This document shows, in pieces, positions 26,505 through 34,180 of a stretch of DNA of 36,147 nucleotides. The notes under the pieces are model-generated. The model was not told where the DNA came from, made no database searches, and saw only the letters and a list, made by a program, of their open reading frames with translations. How positions within the stretch are numbered: position 1 is the first letter of the stretch; each line of letters starts with the position of its first letter. The position numbers and the translations under genes were made by a program. The stretch is taken from the NCBI GenBank assembly GCA_018822665.1, contig JAHJJX010000034.1, positions 1 through 36,147 of the forward strand. The letters run 5' to 3'. The DNA comes from a bacterium. Its GTDB lineage: Bacteria > Campylobacterota > Campylobacteria > Campylobacterales > Sulfurimonadaceae.

Positions 26505-27161
26505 CTATATTTTAGATTCTAAGATTGATATTTTTTTTAAAATATTTTTTTTCTCGTTTGTATTTACTTCCTTTTGCATCTCCTCTTTTAACCAAAACAA
26601 TACGGCTTTTTTAAAGCCGTGATAAGAAGCAATTTCTATAATGATTGTTCTTTGTTTTTTATCGAGAGTTTCTTTTATTAAAGCAAATGAGAGAAGTTTT
26701 GATGTTGGCACATCCATTTTTAAAATAGTATCACTCGCGCTGATAAAGTTTTTATTTTCCACATGCCAAGCAAAATCTTTATATATTTTTGGTAAATGTT
26801 GAATTTGCTCTTTTTGAAGATTTGAAGTTATAAAGCTGTAGTAAGCATTGAGTGCTTCATTGTTGAGCATATCTTGAATATCAGCAAATTCAGCACATGT
26901 ATCTTTGATGCCTACAGAGATATTTAGTGCACATTTTCCCAAATAGATACGCGCAAGTGGGCTTAAATCAGCACTGACTTTGGCATGACTGATTGCTCTG
27001 TGTAAATCATTTTTGGCCAAAGTGTCATTGGAGCTTAGAAAATTATTTACATACAAGTCGAAGGCTGCTGTGCTTTTATACTGCCATTCATTGGGTGGAG
27101 TTTGAAATGAGCAGGCACTCAGTAGAAAAATAAAAAGAGAAGAGATGATTAAATTTGTCAT
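26505..27161 (-). CDS. lipoprotein of the MCE transport operon
   Basis: A 218-residue protein with a lipoprotein signal: a hydrophobic N-terminus ending in the lipobox LLSAC (cysteine at about residue 16). The rest is helical and charged with no known motif; a histidine-tryptophan segment and two further cysteines are present. ATG 27161 overlaps the MCE stop by 4 bases, so it is translationally coupled. In this phylum the iam-type operon also ends with a lipoprotein gene, and Mla systems use an outer-membrane lipoprotein to pass lipids, so a similar role is likely but inferred. Confidence 0.7.
   Translation of the reverse strand: MTNLIISSLFIFLLSACSFQTPPNEWQYKSTAAFDLYVNNFLSSNDTLAKNDLHRAISHAKVSADLSPLARIYLGKCALNISVGIKDTCAEFADIQDMLNNEALNAYYSFITSNLQKEQIQHLPKIYKDFAWHVENKNFISASDTILKMDVPTSKLLSFALIKETLDKKQRTIIIEIASYHGFKKAVLFWLKEEMQKEVNTNEKKNILKKISILESKI
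26757..26767 (+). repeat. TTCCACATGCC motif copy 8
   Basis: Full 11-base copy inside the lipoprotein gene, read W-H-V-E. Confidence 0.85.
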
Positions 27162-28072
27162 GGTAGTATAACCTCTGATTTTTTCTCATCTTGCATAAGA
27201 GAATCTACCTTGTCCATGATTTGATTAGATTTTTGCATACCGACTGAAATCTGTTCTTTCAATTCGACGATATCTTTGTCTAAACTGCCGAGTGTTTTTA
27301 CGGCTGGGTCCAAAGAATCCAGTTTTTGTTTTATATCTTGCATAATGCCCTCAAGCTCTCTTATCGTTGATGCAGACGGATTAATTATCTCTTTATCAAG
27401 AGAAGCTGTTATTTTTTGAATATCATTTATTATTTGTGCAACCGTATTGAGAGAGTTTATTATATTGTGCGTTGATGCGTCATCACCGGTTATGCTGGTT
27501 AAAAGGGCATCATTTTTGGATAAGTTTTCACTGAATATTTTTATATTGCGCATCGTTTGTATAAGATCTGAATCCCCTTTTGCCAAGTAGGATGCAATGG
27601 TGTCAATAGAAGAAATAATATTAATTAATTTATTTACAGCCGGTTCCAGTTTTGAAATCATATCGTTTATATCATCACTCATCATAATTTCAAGAGTTGA
27701 ACCGGATTGGAGAGGTTCATTTCCAATGGCTGAATACACCTCTATATGCGCAGAGCCAATCAGAGGTTTTTTAAGAATCAGCACACTGTCTTTGCTAATC
27801 CATTTTTTATTATCCGCACTCACGGAAAATGTCATATGTACGCTTCCTTCGTCAGTTAATGCTATTTCATCTATCACACCTATTTTGAATCCGGAAAATT
27901 TAAGAGGCATGCCGACATTAAACGAGTTTGCACTCTCTGTATCAAAATAAAAGCTGTACCTTTTGTCAAACGTGCCTTTTTCATCAAGCAGCAGATACAA
28001 GAATGTACCAATTGTTATCACCAGAGTAATAACAAATATGCCGACTGCGAGTTTCATTTTACTGTATTGCAT
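27158..28072 (-). CDS. MCE-domain (MlaD-like) lipid-binding protein
   Basis: Periplasmic lipid-carrier subunit of an MCE/Mla-type transporter. One N-terminal membrane segment (about residues 7-28) anchors it; the MCE domain follows with YSFYFDTESANSFNVGMPLK, FSGFKIGVIDEIALTD and LKKPLIGSAHIEVY. The C-terminal half is helical and coiled-coil-like. GTG 28078 is in frame, but GAGGGG lies 5 bases before ATG 28072, the preferred start (304 residues). It overlaps the preceding ATPase-like gene by 19 bases and the next lipoprotein gene by 4. Partner genes fit lipid transport between membranes. Confidence 0.87.
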   Translation of the reverse strand: MQYSKMKLAVGIFVITLVITIGTFLYLLLDEKGTFDKRYSFYFDTESANSFNVGMPLKFSGFKIGVIDEIALTDEGSVHMTFSVSADNKKWISKDSVLILKKPLIGSAHIEVYSAIGNEPLQSGSTLEIMMSDDINDMISKLEPAVNKLINIISSIDTIASYLAKGDSDLIQTMRNIKIFSENLSKNDALLTSITGDDASTHNIINSLNTVAQIINDIQKITASLDKEIINPSASTIRELEGIMQDIKQKLDSLDPAVKTLGSLDKDIVELKEQISVGMQKSNQIMDKVDSLMQDEKKSEVILP

Positions 28073-28527
28073 AAACACCCCTCATAATGTATTTCGTTTG
28101 TAATGATATCGAAGATGGTAATTTCTTTGTTATTATTTAAGAGTTGCATATTTTCTAAAATTGTTTGAATACTTTTTAAATCATGAATCAAATAAAAAGG
28201 TGTCAGAATTATAATATTCATCTCTTTGCTCATAAGCGCTCGAATGAGCATAACATAAAAAATATCTGTTGGAGTGCATTGAACCAATCGGAGCAGGCCA
28301 ATATCCTCAAGAGCTATTTTTGCTAGATATTCTTGGGCAAGAGCTTCAGCTTTGCTGATTGGCATAAGTTCATGCACCTCTTTGATGAGCGCAATATTTT
28401 CTAGCATATTCAAGTTTGAAATCAGAGGCGTATCACTTGAGATAAGCGAATAATTTTCATGAGATAATAAATAGTTTTGTATATCTTTGAATTGTTCAAA
28501 GAATTTTACAGTGATTGGAGCAGTAAT
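28054..28527 (-). CDS. degenerate ABC ATPase subunit of the MCE transporter
   Basis: It sits where MCE operons encode the MlaF-like ATPase. PLISNLNMLENIALIKE matches the region around the Q-loop, and the following helices (ISKAEALAQEYLAKIALED) align with MlaF. But there is no GxxxxGK[ST] Walker A, the expected signature reads LLRLVQCTPTDIFYVMLIRA, and Walker B reads NIIILTPF instead of LLLDEP. TTG 28413 or ATG 28407 would give about 119 residues; the frame continues upstream with no stop until inside the permease. ATT 28527 has GAGGTGA just upstream, giving 157 residues and overlapping the permease by 22 bases; no ATG, GTG or TTG lies nearby. Probably a pseudo-ATPase rather than a pseudogene, since the frame is intact. 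Confidence 0.6.
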   Translation of the reverse strand: MTAPITVKFFEQFKDIQNYLLSHENYSLISSDTPLISNLNMLENIALIKEVHELMPISKAEALAQEYLAKIALEDIGLLRLVQCTPTDIFYVMLIRALMSKEMNIIILTPFYLIHDLKSIQTILENMQLLNNNKEITIFDIITNEIHYEGCLCNTVK

Positions 28528-29294
28528 GATATCACCTCGATAAAAAAGATTGCTATGAAAAGCTTTACCATTCCATTAAGCACAGAGATAGGAATAGCCG
28601 TATAGCTGTTGGCAGTTTTCAAGCCGCTGTAAATAGGGATAAGCATAGTAACAAATCCAAACGATACCCCTTTGAGCAGTAAAATAACTAAGTCCTGAAC
28701 TTCAATAGCATCGATGAGCAAATTTTTATAGGAGTGCAAATCCATATCCATATAAAAAAGAGTAAATACATAACCGCTACTAAGCATAATGAGTGCAAAA
28801 AGGATTGAAAGGGAGGTAATGCTGATAATTCCGCTGATAATTCTTGGTAAAAACAGATAATTAATTAAGTCTATTTCATACTCTTTTAGAGTGTTGAGCT
28901 CCTTATTTACTTTCATGACGGCTATCTCTGTATTTATAGCTGTTCCGGAGCGAAGCGATATAAGCAAGGCGGTAAAAAAAGGTGAGAATTCATCGATGAC
29001 AAAGGTGATGATTATGGAACCGATTCGGTCTTGAAGATTATATTCCGTAGCTAAAACGATAACAACCCCGATAATTACCGAACCAAAAAGAAAAGCCATC
29101 ATAATAAAAAGAGGTATGATGCCAACGGCCGTAAAATAGATTTGTTTGGTAAGAACCATTCTCATAGCAGGATTATAACTTAGAGGCTGTACCATGTGAA
29201 TAAGACAAATAGCAGTAAATTTGACAGCTTCATACACCGAAGAGAGCGTATGGATAGTTTTTTCGCCAACACCTTCCACAAATCTTAAAATCAC
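28506..29294 (-). CDS. MlaE-type ABC transporter permease
   Basis: Inner-membrane permease of the MCE transport system. The 262 residues have about five or six membrane segments; the conserved MlaE core is seen in VLTKQIYFTAVGIIPLF, then FFTALLISLRSGTAINTEIA, and YEIDLINYLFLPRIISGI. It corresponds by position to iamB of Campylobacter, where the order permease, ATPase, MCE, lipoprotein is known. GTG 29294 has AGGAG 9 bases upstream. It is the first gene of the minus-strand operon and divergent from the interrupted phosphatase gene. The downstream ATPase-like gene starts inside its last codons. Confidence 0.87.
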   Translation of the reverse strand: MILRFVEGVGEKTIHTLSSVYEAVKFTAICLIHMVQPLSYNPAMRMVLTKQIYFTAVGIIPLFIMMAFLFGSVIIGVVIVLATEYNLQDRIGSIIITFVIDEFSPFFTALLISLRSGTAINTEIAVMKVNKELNTLKEYEIDLINYLFLPRIISGIISITSLSILFALIMLSSGYVFTLFYMDMDLHSYKNLLIDAIEVQDLVILLLKGVSFGFVTMLIPIYSGLKTANSYTAIPISVLNGMVKLFIAIFFIEVISLLLQSL

Positions 29295-29343
29295 TGCTAC
29301 ACACTCCTAATTTGGATTATTATCCTATAATTTGCCTTAGTAT

Positions 29344-29352
29344 TGGTATAAT
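29344..29352 (+). promoter_or_regulatory. extended -10 before phosphatase gene
   Basis: TGGTATAAT (TGn plus TATAAT at 29347-29352) lies 36 bases before the ATG at 29388. The 5' leader then holds GGAGAG directly before the start. Confidence 0.45.
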
Positions 29353-29387
29353 CTTTGACTATTAGTGTTTTAAATGTTGGAGAGTGA

Positions 29388-30176
29388 ATGAGAAATATAT
29401 ACTTGATTATTGCAAAACAAATTGTGAATGAAGCCGGAAAAATTATAAAAGAGGCCAGAGCTACAAATACTTTTGGATTTAGTTTTAAAGACAACGATAC
29501 TCCGATTACAAATATAGACAAGCAGATTCAGCAATACATCTCGAAGCGTTTAAAAGATAGTTTTGAGATACAGGTGACGGGGGAAGAGGATGACTCGTGG
29601 GTGGATAAGTCTAAACCTTATTGGTCGATAGACCCGATAGACGGAACCTGAGCCTTTATTACCCATGAAAATACATCTGCTATAAATTTATCACTCATTG
29701 ATGAAGGAGAGGTTGTCTTGGGCATAGTTTTTAACCCTTTTACGGACGAATTCTTTCATACGGAAAAAGGAAGCGAATCTTATATAGGGATGTTAAAACT
29801 TCCTCTTCGTGAAAATGAAAATGTAACGGTTGTAAACTTTAAACCCGAGAGAGAACATCCTATTGTCAATAATCTCAACCAACTTTTTAAAGAAAACAAG
29901 GTGAAAAAACTTGTTTCTATCGGGGGCTCCGTGACCTATTCTATGTGTATGGTTGCAAAAGGCGCTTTTAGTAATTATATAGCCCATTTTGATGACTATT
30001 CGAGTTCGTGGGACCTTTCTGCGGCTGTCATTATTGTAAGAAATAGCGGCGGATTTGTGACGGATTTGCAAGGAAAAGATATAGATGCAATCCACCACAA
30101 GGGGTATATCATAGCAAGTGCAAATGAAAGTGTACAAAATGAATTTTTAGACATGATGAATGCTTTTTGTGAATAA
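29388..30176 (+). pseudogene. inositol monophosphatase / CysQ-family phosphatase with in-frame TGA
   Basis: Family enzymes remove phosphate from inositol monophosphate, histidinol phosphate or PAP. The frame from ATG 29388 carries DTPITNIDKQIQ, the metal-ligand region GEEDD, and WSIDPIDGT, then TGA at 29649-29651, then AFITHENTSAINLSL in the same frame, ending with SSSWDLSAAVIIVRNSGG (C-terminal metal site). Joined, it has 262 residues, the family length. The stop sits right after the catalytic DPIDGT, where relatives often have Trp or Arg, so one base change (TGG, CGA or AGA to TGA) would explain it. A selenocysteine is unlikely: no clear stem follows the TGA. It may be a recent mutation or an error in the sequence. 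Stop ends 2 bases before the convergent small gene. Confidence 0.75.
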
Positions 30177-30178
30177 AA

Positions 30179-30427
30179 TCAGGCATCTAAATCGTCGAGT
30201 ATCTTTTTTCCTTTTTTTATTTGTATAGCTATTATCTCAAGCTCTTCAAGCAGTTCTTTCTTCTTTTTACTATTATCTGCATTCTCTTTGAGCTTTCTAT
30301 AAATTTTTGCCCGTCTGTTTCTCAGCTGTCGCAGAAGATTTTTGATAGACTTTTTTTTGCTTAACATTTTAAAGCTGTCTAAATTTAGAAACTCTATAAC
30401 ACTGTCTATAAACTTTTTTACACCCAT
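30179..30427 (-). CDS. small basic coiled-coil protein
   Basis: I do not recognise this 82-residue protein. It is strongly basic in its middle (SKKKSIKNLLRQLRNRRAKI) and then reads as a coiled coil (KKKKELLEELEIIAIQIKKG), with no membrane segment or signal peptide. The ATG shares one base with the stop of the Na/Pi cotransporter gene, so the two are translated together and probably work together; RNA binding or a regulator role is only a guess. Confidence 0.6.
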   Translation of the reverse strand: MGVKKFIDSVIEFLNLDSFKMLSKKKSIKNLLRQLRNRRAKIYRKLKENADNSKKKKELLEELEIIAIQIKKGKKILDDLDA

Positions 30428-32244
30428 TATGCGCCCTTTTTTTCTAAAATGTGTTGAATATCATCTTCATTAATAACCATGTCTTGATGCATCTCTTTTG
30501 CATCGTTATTATCATCTATAAATAAAATCTCGGACATGGCAATAAGACTTTTTCTTATATTATAGGCATAAGTGCTGTCATTCATAAGCGAAGTAGCCAT
30601 TTCGTTTGTAATAAAGTGCTCCCTTATTAAATTATCTAAAATCCCATTGGCTGTGATGTCATACTTTTGCGCGTGTATTTTAGCTTTTGAAAGTAATAGA
30701 ATGGTTTCATCCTCTTTATCAGTTTTAGCGATAGAGTTTACATCTCTAAGAAGTTCGGCCAAATCTTTTCTTATGGAGTTGTATTGGTTTTTGATGTGTA
30801 TATTTGTACTGTTGGAATATTTTAATAAGTTTTTTTGAAGATGCTTCATATTTTTTACAGCCTCAACAATATTTCTGTTGGCAAGTTTTAATTTGTAAAG
30901 TTTTTCAATGTATTGCGGAGGCATGTGGGCTTGCGCTTTTGTTGAGAAGTCTAAAATTTCTCCATAAAGATTTTTGATTTTATGATTATATAAATTATCT
31001 ATATTAAGCGGACGTTTTCCGTAGGGCTTGGCTGTTACATCTTTTAAATCCATAGAAGAGGTAATGTCTGCAGTTTTTATATTTAAAGCATTGGCAATAA
31101 TATCAAAAGCATTGTCGTACAAGTGCAGTGTTTCATTTGTAATTGCGCTGATGGAAGTTGAAGGAAACTCAAGTACGGATTCGTTAAGAAAGTTTGGTGT
31201 TACAAACTCTTCTTCTGCTTGTAAATCTTTGTCTTTGAGTATTTTTTCTAAAAAAGAGACAAGCTTATTTACAAGAGGCAGCATCACTATAACACCGATA
31301 AGATTAAAAATAGTATGAAAAACGGCAAGTTTTAAAGCATAATCATCCTTTTCAATTGCGACTAAAGTACTTATAAAATCAACGATATAAACAAGCTGGT
31401 AGATAAAAATAATGGCTATGAACCCCGTAACGGCATTAAATATTAGATGCGCTCCCGCGAGTCTTTTCCCCTGAATATTTGAACCGATAGAGCCGATAAT
31501 TGCGGTGATAGTAGTACCGATATTTGCCCCTATCGCCAGAGCCAAAGCATTTTCATAGGTGATTTGTCCCGCTGCCAATGCAGTGATAATCAGAACCAAA
31601 GTTGCATGAGAAGATTGCATAACAACCGTAGCAAAGATTCCGATTCCCGTAAATATAAAAAGACCTTTGTACCCGCTTATAGCAAAATTAGCCAAGTCAA
31701 TATTATTTTTAAACGCTTCAAAACCCTCTTTCATGTAGTGGATTCCTAAAAATAAAAACCCTAAGCCTGCAAGAATATATCCTATTCCCTTAAGGGATTT
31801 TGTTTTTTGAAATATAAGTATTATCCCAAACACAATCATCGGCATTGCATAGACTTGTATATCTACTTTTAAACCAAAGCCTGCAACCAGCCAAGCTCCT
31901 GTCGTGGTTCCGATATTTGCTCCAAAAATGATGCCAATCCCTTGGGAAAGCCCGATAAGCCCTGCGCTTAAAAAGGAGATAGTAAGTATGGAAACAAGAG
32001 AACTTGATTGCATAAAAGTGGTTGTGATTGTTCCAAAAGCTATACTTTTGTAAAGGTTTGAAGTAGATTTTTTTAAAATATTTTCCAGCATCCCGCCTGA
32101 AAACATTTTAAAACCCTCTTCCAAAGAGAGCATGCCAAATAAAAAAATTGCAACCCCCGCCGATATAGCTTTAAAATCGGGACTTATCCAAAATCCATAA
32201 GCAACAACGGTCAAAATTGTAGGTAAAAATATTTTTTTAAACAC
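30427..32244 (-). CDS. Na/Pi cotransporter family protein with PhoU-like tail
   Basis: Sodium-driven phosphate transporter of the NptA/PNaS type in the inner membrane. The 605 residues contain two repeats in the membrane half (about residues 1-330): MQSSSLVSILTISF then GANIGTTTG, and MQSSHATLVLIIT then GANIGTTIT, the paired QSS and GANIGTT signatures of the family. The C-terminal 250 residues form a helical cytoplasmic domain like PhoU, common in bacterial members. The GTG start has only a distant GGAG. The small basic gene overlaps its stop by one base. One motif copy lies in the tail. The substrate may be phosphate or another anion. Confidence 0.87.
   Translation of the reverse strand: MFKKIFLPTILTVVAYGFWISPDFKAISAGVAIFLFGMLSLEEGFKMFSGGMLENILKKSTSNLYKSIAFGTITTTFMQSSSLVSILTISFLSAGLIGLSQGIGIIFGANIGTTTGAWLVAGFGLKVDIQVYAMPMIVFGIILIFQKTKSLKGIGYILAGLGFLFLGIHYMKEGFEAFKNNIDLANFAISGYKGLFIFTGIGIFATVVMQSSHATLVLIITALAAGQITYENALALAIGANIGTTITAIIGSIGSNIQGKRLAGAHLIFNAVTGFIAIIFIYQLVYIVDFISTLVAIEKDDYALKLAVFHTIFNLIGVIVMLPLVNKLVSFLEKILKDKDLQAEEEFVTPNFLNESVLEFPSTSISAITNETLHLYDNAFDIIANALNIKTADITSSMDLKDVTAKPYGKRPLNIDNLYNHKIKNLYGEILDFSTKAQAHMPPQYIEKLYKLKLANRNIVEAVKNMKHLQKNLLKYSNSTNIHIKNQYNSIRKDLAELLRDVNSIAKTDKEDETILLLSKAKIHAQKYDITANGILDNLIREHFITNEMATSLMNDSTYAYNIRKSLIAMSEILFIDDNNDAKEMHQDMVINEDDIQHILEKKGA
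30920..30928 (-). repeat. CCACATGCC motif copy 9
   Basis: Nine-base core copy inside the Na/Pi gene (two flanking bases differ), read H-M-P. Confidence 0.7.
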
Positions 32245-32335
32245 TTTGCAATGATTCTCCGGTTTGCGTTTTTGTCTTAAAGTATATCTCTTTTATCTTG
32301 ACAAGCCCTTTATCATAAAGCATTTGGAAGAAGAT

Positions 32336-32346
32336 TTCCACATGCC
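32336..32346 (+). repeat. TTCCACATGCC motif copy 10
   Basis: Full 11-base copy, the only one outside a gene, in the 186-base gap between the Na/Pi and DnaJ-domain genes. No other strong signal was seen in this gap (32245-32430) apart from an AT-rich TTTATAAATAAT stretch near 32400. Confidence 0.85.
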
Positions 32347-32430
32347 AAGGAGCAGATGAAAAGATGCAAGTTTTACATGGAACCGATTTTGCTTAAGCTT
32401 TATAAATAATTCAAAGAAGGTAGGTAATAG

Positions 32431-33234
32431 ATGAACATTGTATTGCGCAATAATCTTATTCTAATTACTACGGGATTTGAGACTTTAAATGTTAAGTGGA
32501 TGCAAGATTTTTTAAACCACCATTCCCGCGGCATGCTGTTCTTACCAAAAGCAGTGCTTGTTTTTAGAAATGAAACTCTCCGAGGTAATCGGGAGGAATT
32601 TTTGAAGCAATTAAGTCAATACCATGCAAAAAAACATGATTTTTCTCATGAATTCTTTTTACGCTCCATGCTTAAATACGGAACACAGCCTATTAAAATT
32701 GAGCTTGAAAAACTTCAAGAAGCGGAGAATGTAAAAGTGAATCTTTACGCGTATGATAAAAATACGGTTCTCATATCTTTAGACAATCCAAATTCATGGG
32801 TACTTAATTATCTTCGTTCACAACTTGAGGTATATATAGAAAGAGGTACGGATTCATCTTTGGTTGTGGATGTTTCAGGTTTTAAAGCAAAAGCAAGGCT
32901 TGAAAGAGCACTAAACAAACGTCATATTTTGCATTATGATATCCAATACACCTATGATAATCATTTTATGAGCAAGCTGTATTCTGATTTTGCCACTTAC
33001 AGTTTTGGCGATTTATGCAAAGCGCAAAAAAAGGATGAAAATATTAGTTTTTATACCGTTTTGGAATGTCCCGTAGGAGCAAGTCAGGACGCACTTAAAA
33101 AGAGTTACAAAAAACTCACTAAAGTATACCATCCAGATAAAGTGATTCACGAAAAACCGCACATGATTCAACATTACACTCAAAAATTTCAGCTTTTGCA
33201 AGAAGCGTATACGGCACTTCGTATCGTTAGCTGA
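32431..33234 (+). CDS. DnaJ-domain co-chaperone-like protein
   Basis: A 267-residue protein whose last 65 residues form a J domain: FYTVLECPVGASQDALKKSY, then LTKVYHPDKVI with the essential HPD, and FQLLQEAYTALR. It would stimulate a DnaK-type ATPase. The first 190 residues are soluble and unlike the usual glycine/phenylalanine or zinc-finger parts of DnaJ; I do not recognise them. So it is a specialised J protein and not DnaJ itself. AAGGTAGG precedes the ATG. The 3' end overlaps the convergent DUF234 gene by 8 bases. Confidence 0.78.
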   Translation: MNIVLRNNLILITTGFETLNVKWMQDFLNHHSRGMLFLPKAVLVFRNETLRGNREEFLKQLSQYHAKKHDFSHEFFLRSMLKYGTQPIKIELEKLQEAENVKVNLYAYDKNTVLISLDNPNSWVLNYLRSQLEVYIERGTDSSLVVDVSGFKAKARLERALNKRHILHYDIQYTYDNHFMSKLYSDFATYSFGDLCKAQKKDENISFYTVLECPVGASQDALKKSYKKLTKVYHPDKVIHEKPHMIQHYTQKFQLLQEAYTALRIVS

Positions 33235-34180
33235 GAAAATTATCTATGAGCTCATCTTTTGAGCCGTTTTTTACCAATGCCGAGAAATCTTCCGCACTGT
33301 AAAGTGCCAGCTCTTTTCCCTGTTTTTGAAGTAGCTCTTTTGAAAAACCTCTTTTAGAAAAAAAGATAACTTGTGTTGGAGTAATCCCTAGTTTTTCACA
33401 TTTTTCAAGTAATTTGTGCAGCTCTTTTTTATTTACTTTGTGGTTCGTCCATTTACATTCGGCTACATAAATTCTTTCATCATGCGTAAGCGTCAATATA
33501 TCTATTTCGATGTTTCTGTCCCAGTAGCTTCCGGAGCTGAGTATTTGGGCATCTCGGAGGTTGTAGTTGAGTAAAACTTCTGAAAGCTCCTCGAAAACTA
33601 AACTTGTATAGCTGTTTTGTTTTATGCGAAAGTTTTTTATGACATTGTCAAAGTTTTTGGCTTTTATCTCTTTGGCATGTGGAACTATAAAATAAAACCA
33701 AAATCTTATAAAGGGATGGGTAAATAAAACTTTGTGGGAGATTCTTCGTTTTGCATCTTCTCTTTTGAGTTTGGCATCGGGGTTTAAATCTCGAGGGTGT
33801 TCTTCTCTGGAATATTCCAGTTGAATCAGCCCCTTTTCCTGCAGATAATTTAGCGCCCTGCCGCCGTTTCCATTGTTGAGTCCGGCTCTGTTAAAAGCTG
33901 AAAAAATTCTTCTATCACCAATAGCCAAAGCTCTTAAAAGTTTTTTGTTGCTTGTGTCAAAAAGGGTAAGCTGCTCTATTTTTTCATTGAGTTTATCGAA
34001 GTTTTGTAAGAGAAGCTCTTCTATAAGCTGCTCAATAGGGCGCATGGTATCTACTTCCCAGCCAAGCCCGCCAAATACGGCAAAGTACTCAATCTGTTTT
34101 TCCATATCATCAGGATAGTTTCTCAAATAAAATGAGCGAAATTGTTCTAATAGCATGGTATGTATTCTATCATAATTCAC
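33227..34180 (-). CDS. DUF234-type protein with PD-(D/E)xK nuclease-like domain
   Basis: A 317-residue cytoplasmic protein. The first third is helical; the middle (about 110-140) looks like a winged helix (RAGLNNGNGGRALNYLQEKG); then FIRFWFYFIVPH and the C-terminal nuclease-like core with NIEIDILTL and IYVAECKWTN, supplying D and E-x-K. This layout matches the DUF234 C-terminus of archaeal-type ATPases, but no P-loop is seen, so the ATPase half is absent. Start ATG 34180 overlaps the Y-family polymerase stop by 11 bases, suggesting a shared operon and a DNA-linked role (inference). A motif copy lies within. Confidence 0.68.
   Translation of the reverse strand: MNYDRIHTMLLEQFRSFYLRNYPDDMEKQIEYFAVFGGLGWEVDTMRPIEQLIEELLLQNFDKLNEKIEQLTLFDTSNKKLLRALAIGDRRIFSAFNRAGLNNGNGGRALNYLQEKGLIQLEYSREEHPRDLNPDAKLKREDAKRRISHKVLFTHPFIRFWFYFIVPHAKEIKAKNFDNVIKNFRIKQNSYTSLVFEELSEVLLNYNLRDAQILSSGSYWDRNIEIDILTLTHDERIYVAECKWTNHKVNKKELHKLLEKCEKLGITPTQVIFFSKRGFSKELLQKQGKELALYSAEDFSALVKNGSKDELIDNFLS
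33674..33684 (-). repeat. TTCCACATGCC motif copy 11
   Basis: Full 11-base copy inside the DUF234-type gene, read V-P-H-A. Confidence 0.85.

Noticed and set aside
26314-26622. Open frame of 102 codons on the plus strand
   Set aside because: It runs antisense to the lipoprotein gene and the small peptide gene, is dominated by Phe, Ile and Cys codons, and shows no domain or ribosome binding site.
28054-28413. ATPase-like gene treated as a simple truncated pseudogene
   Set aside because: The frame remains open and protein-like for 38 codons above the first TTG with a good ribosome binding site, and the degenerate motifs are spread along the whole length instead of being lost by a deletion.
29649-29700. 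Selenocysteine insertion at the phosphatase TGA
   Set aside because: Bacterial SECIS stems lie directly after the UGA; the following bases are AT-rich with no clear stem-loop, and the family is not known for selenocysteine at this position.
5985-33684. CCACATGCC motif as a Chi-like or chromosome-orientation sequence
   Set aside because: Copies are split 6 to 5 between strands over one short stretch, which does not fit polar motifs, although the whole genome is needed to be sure.
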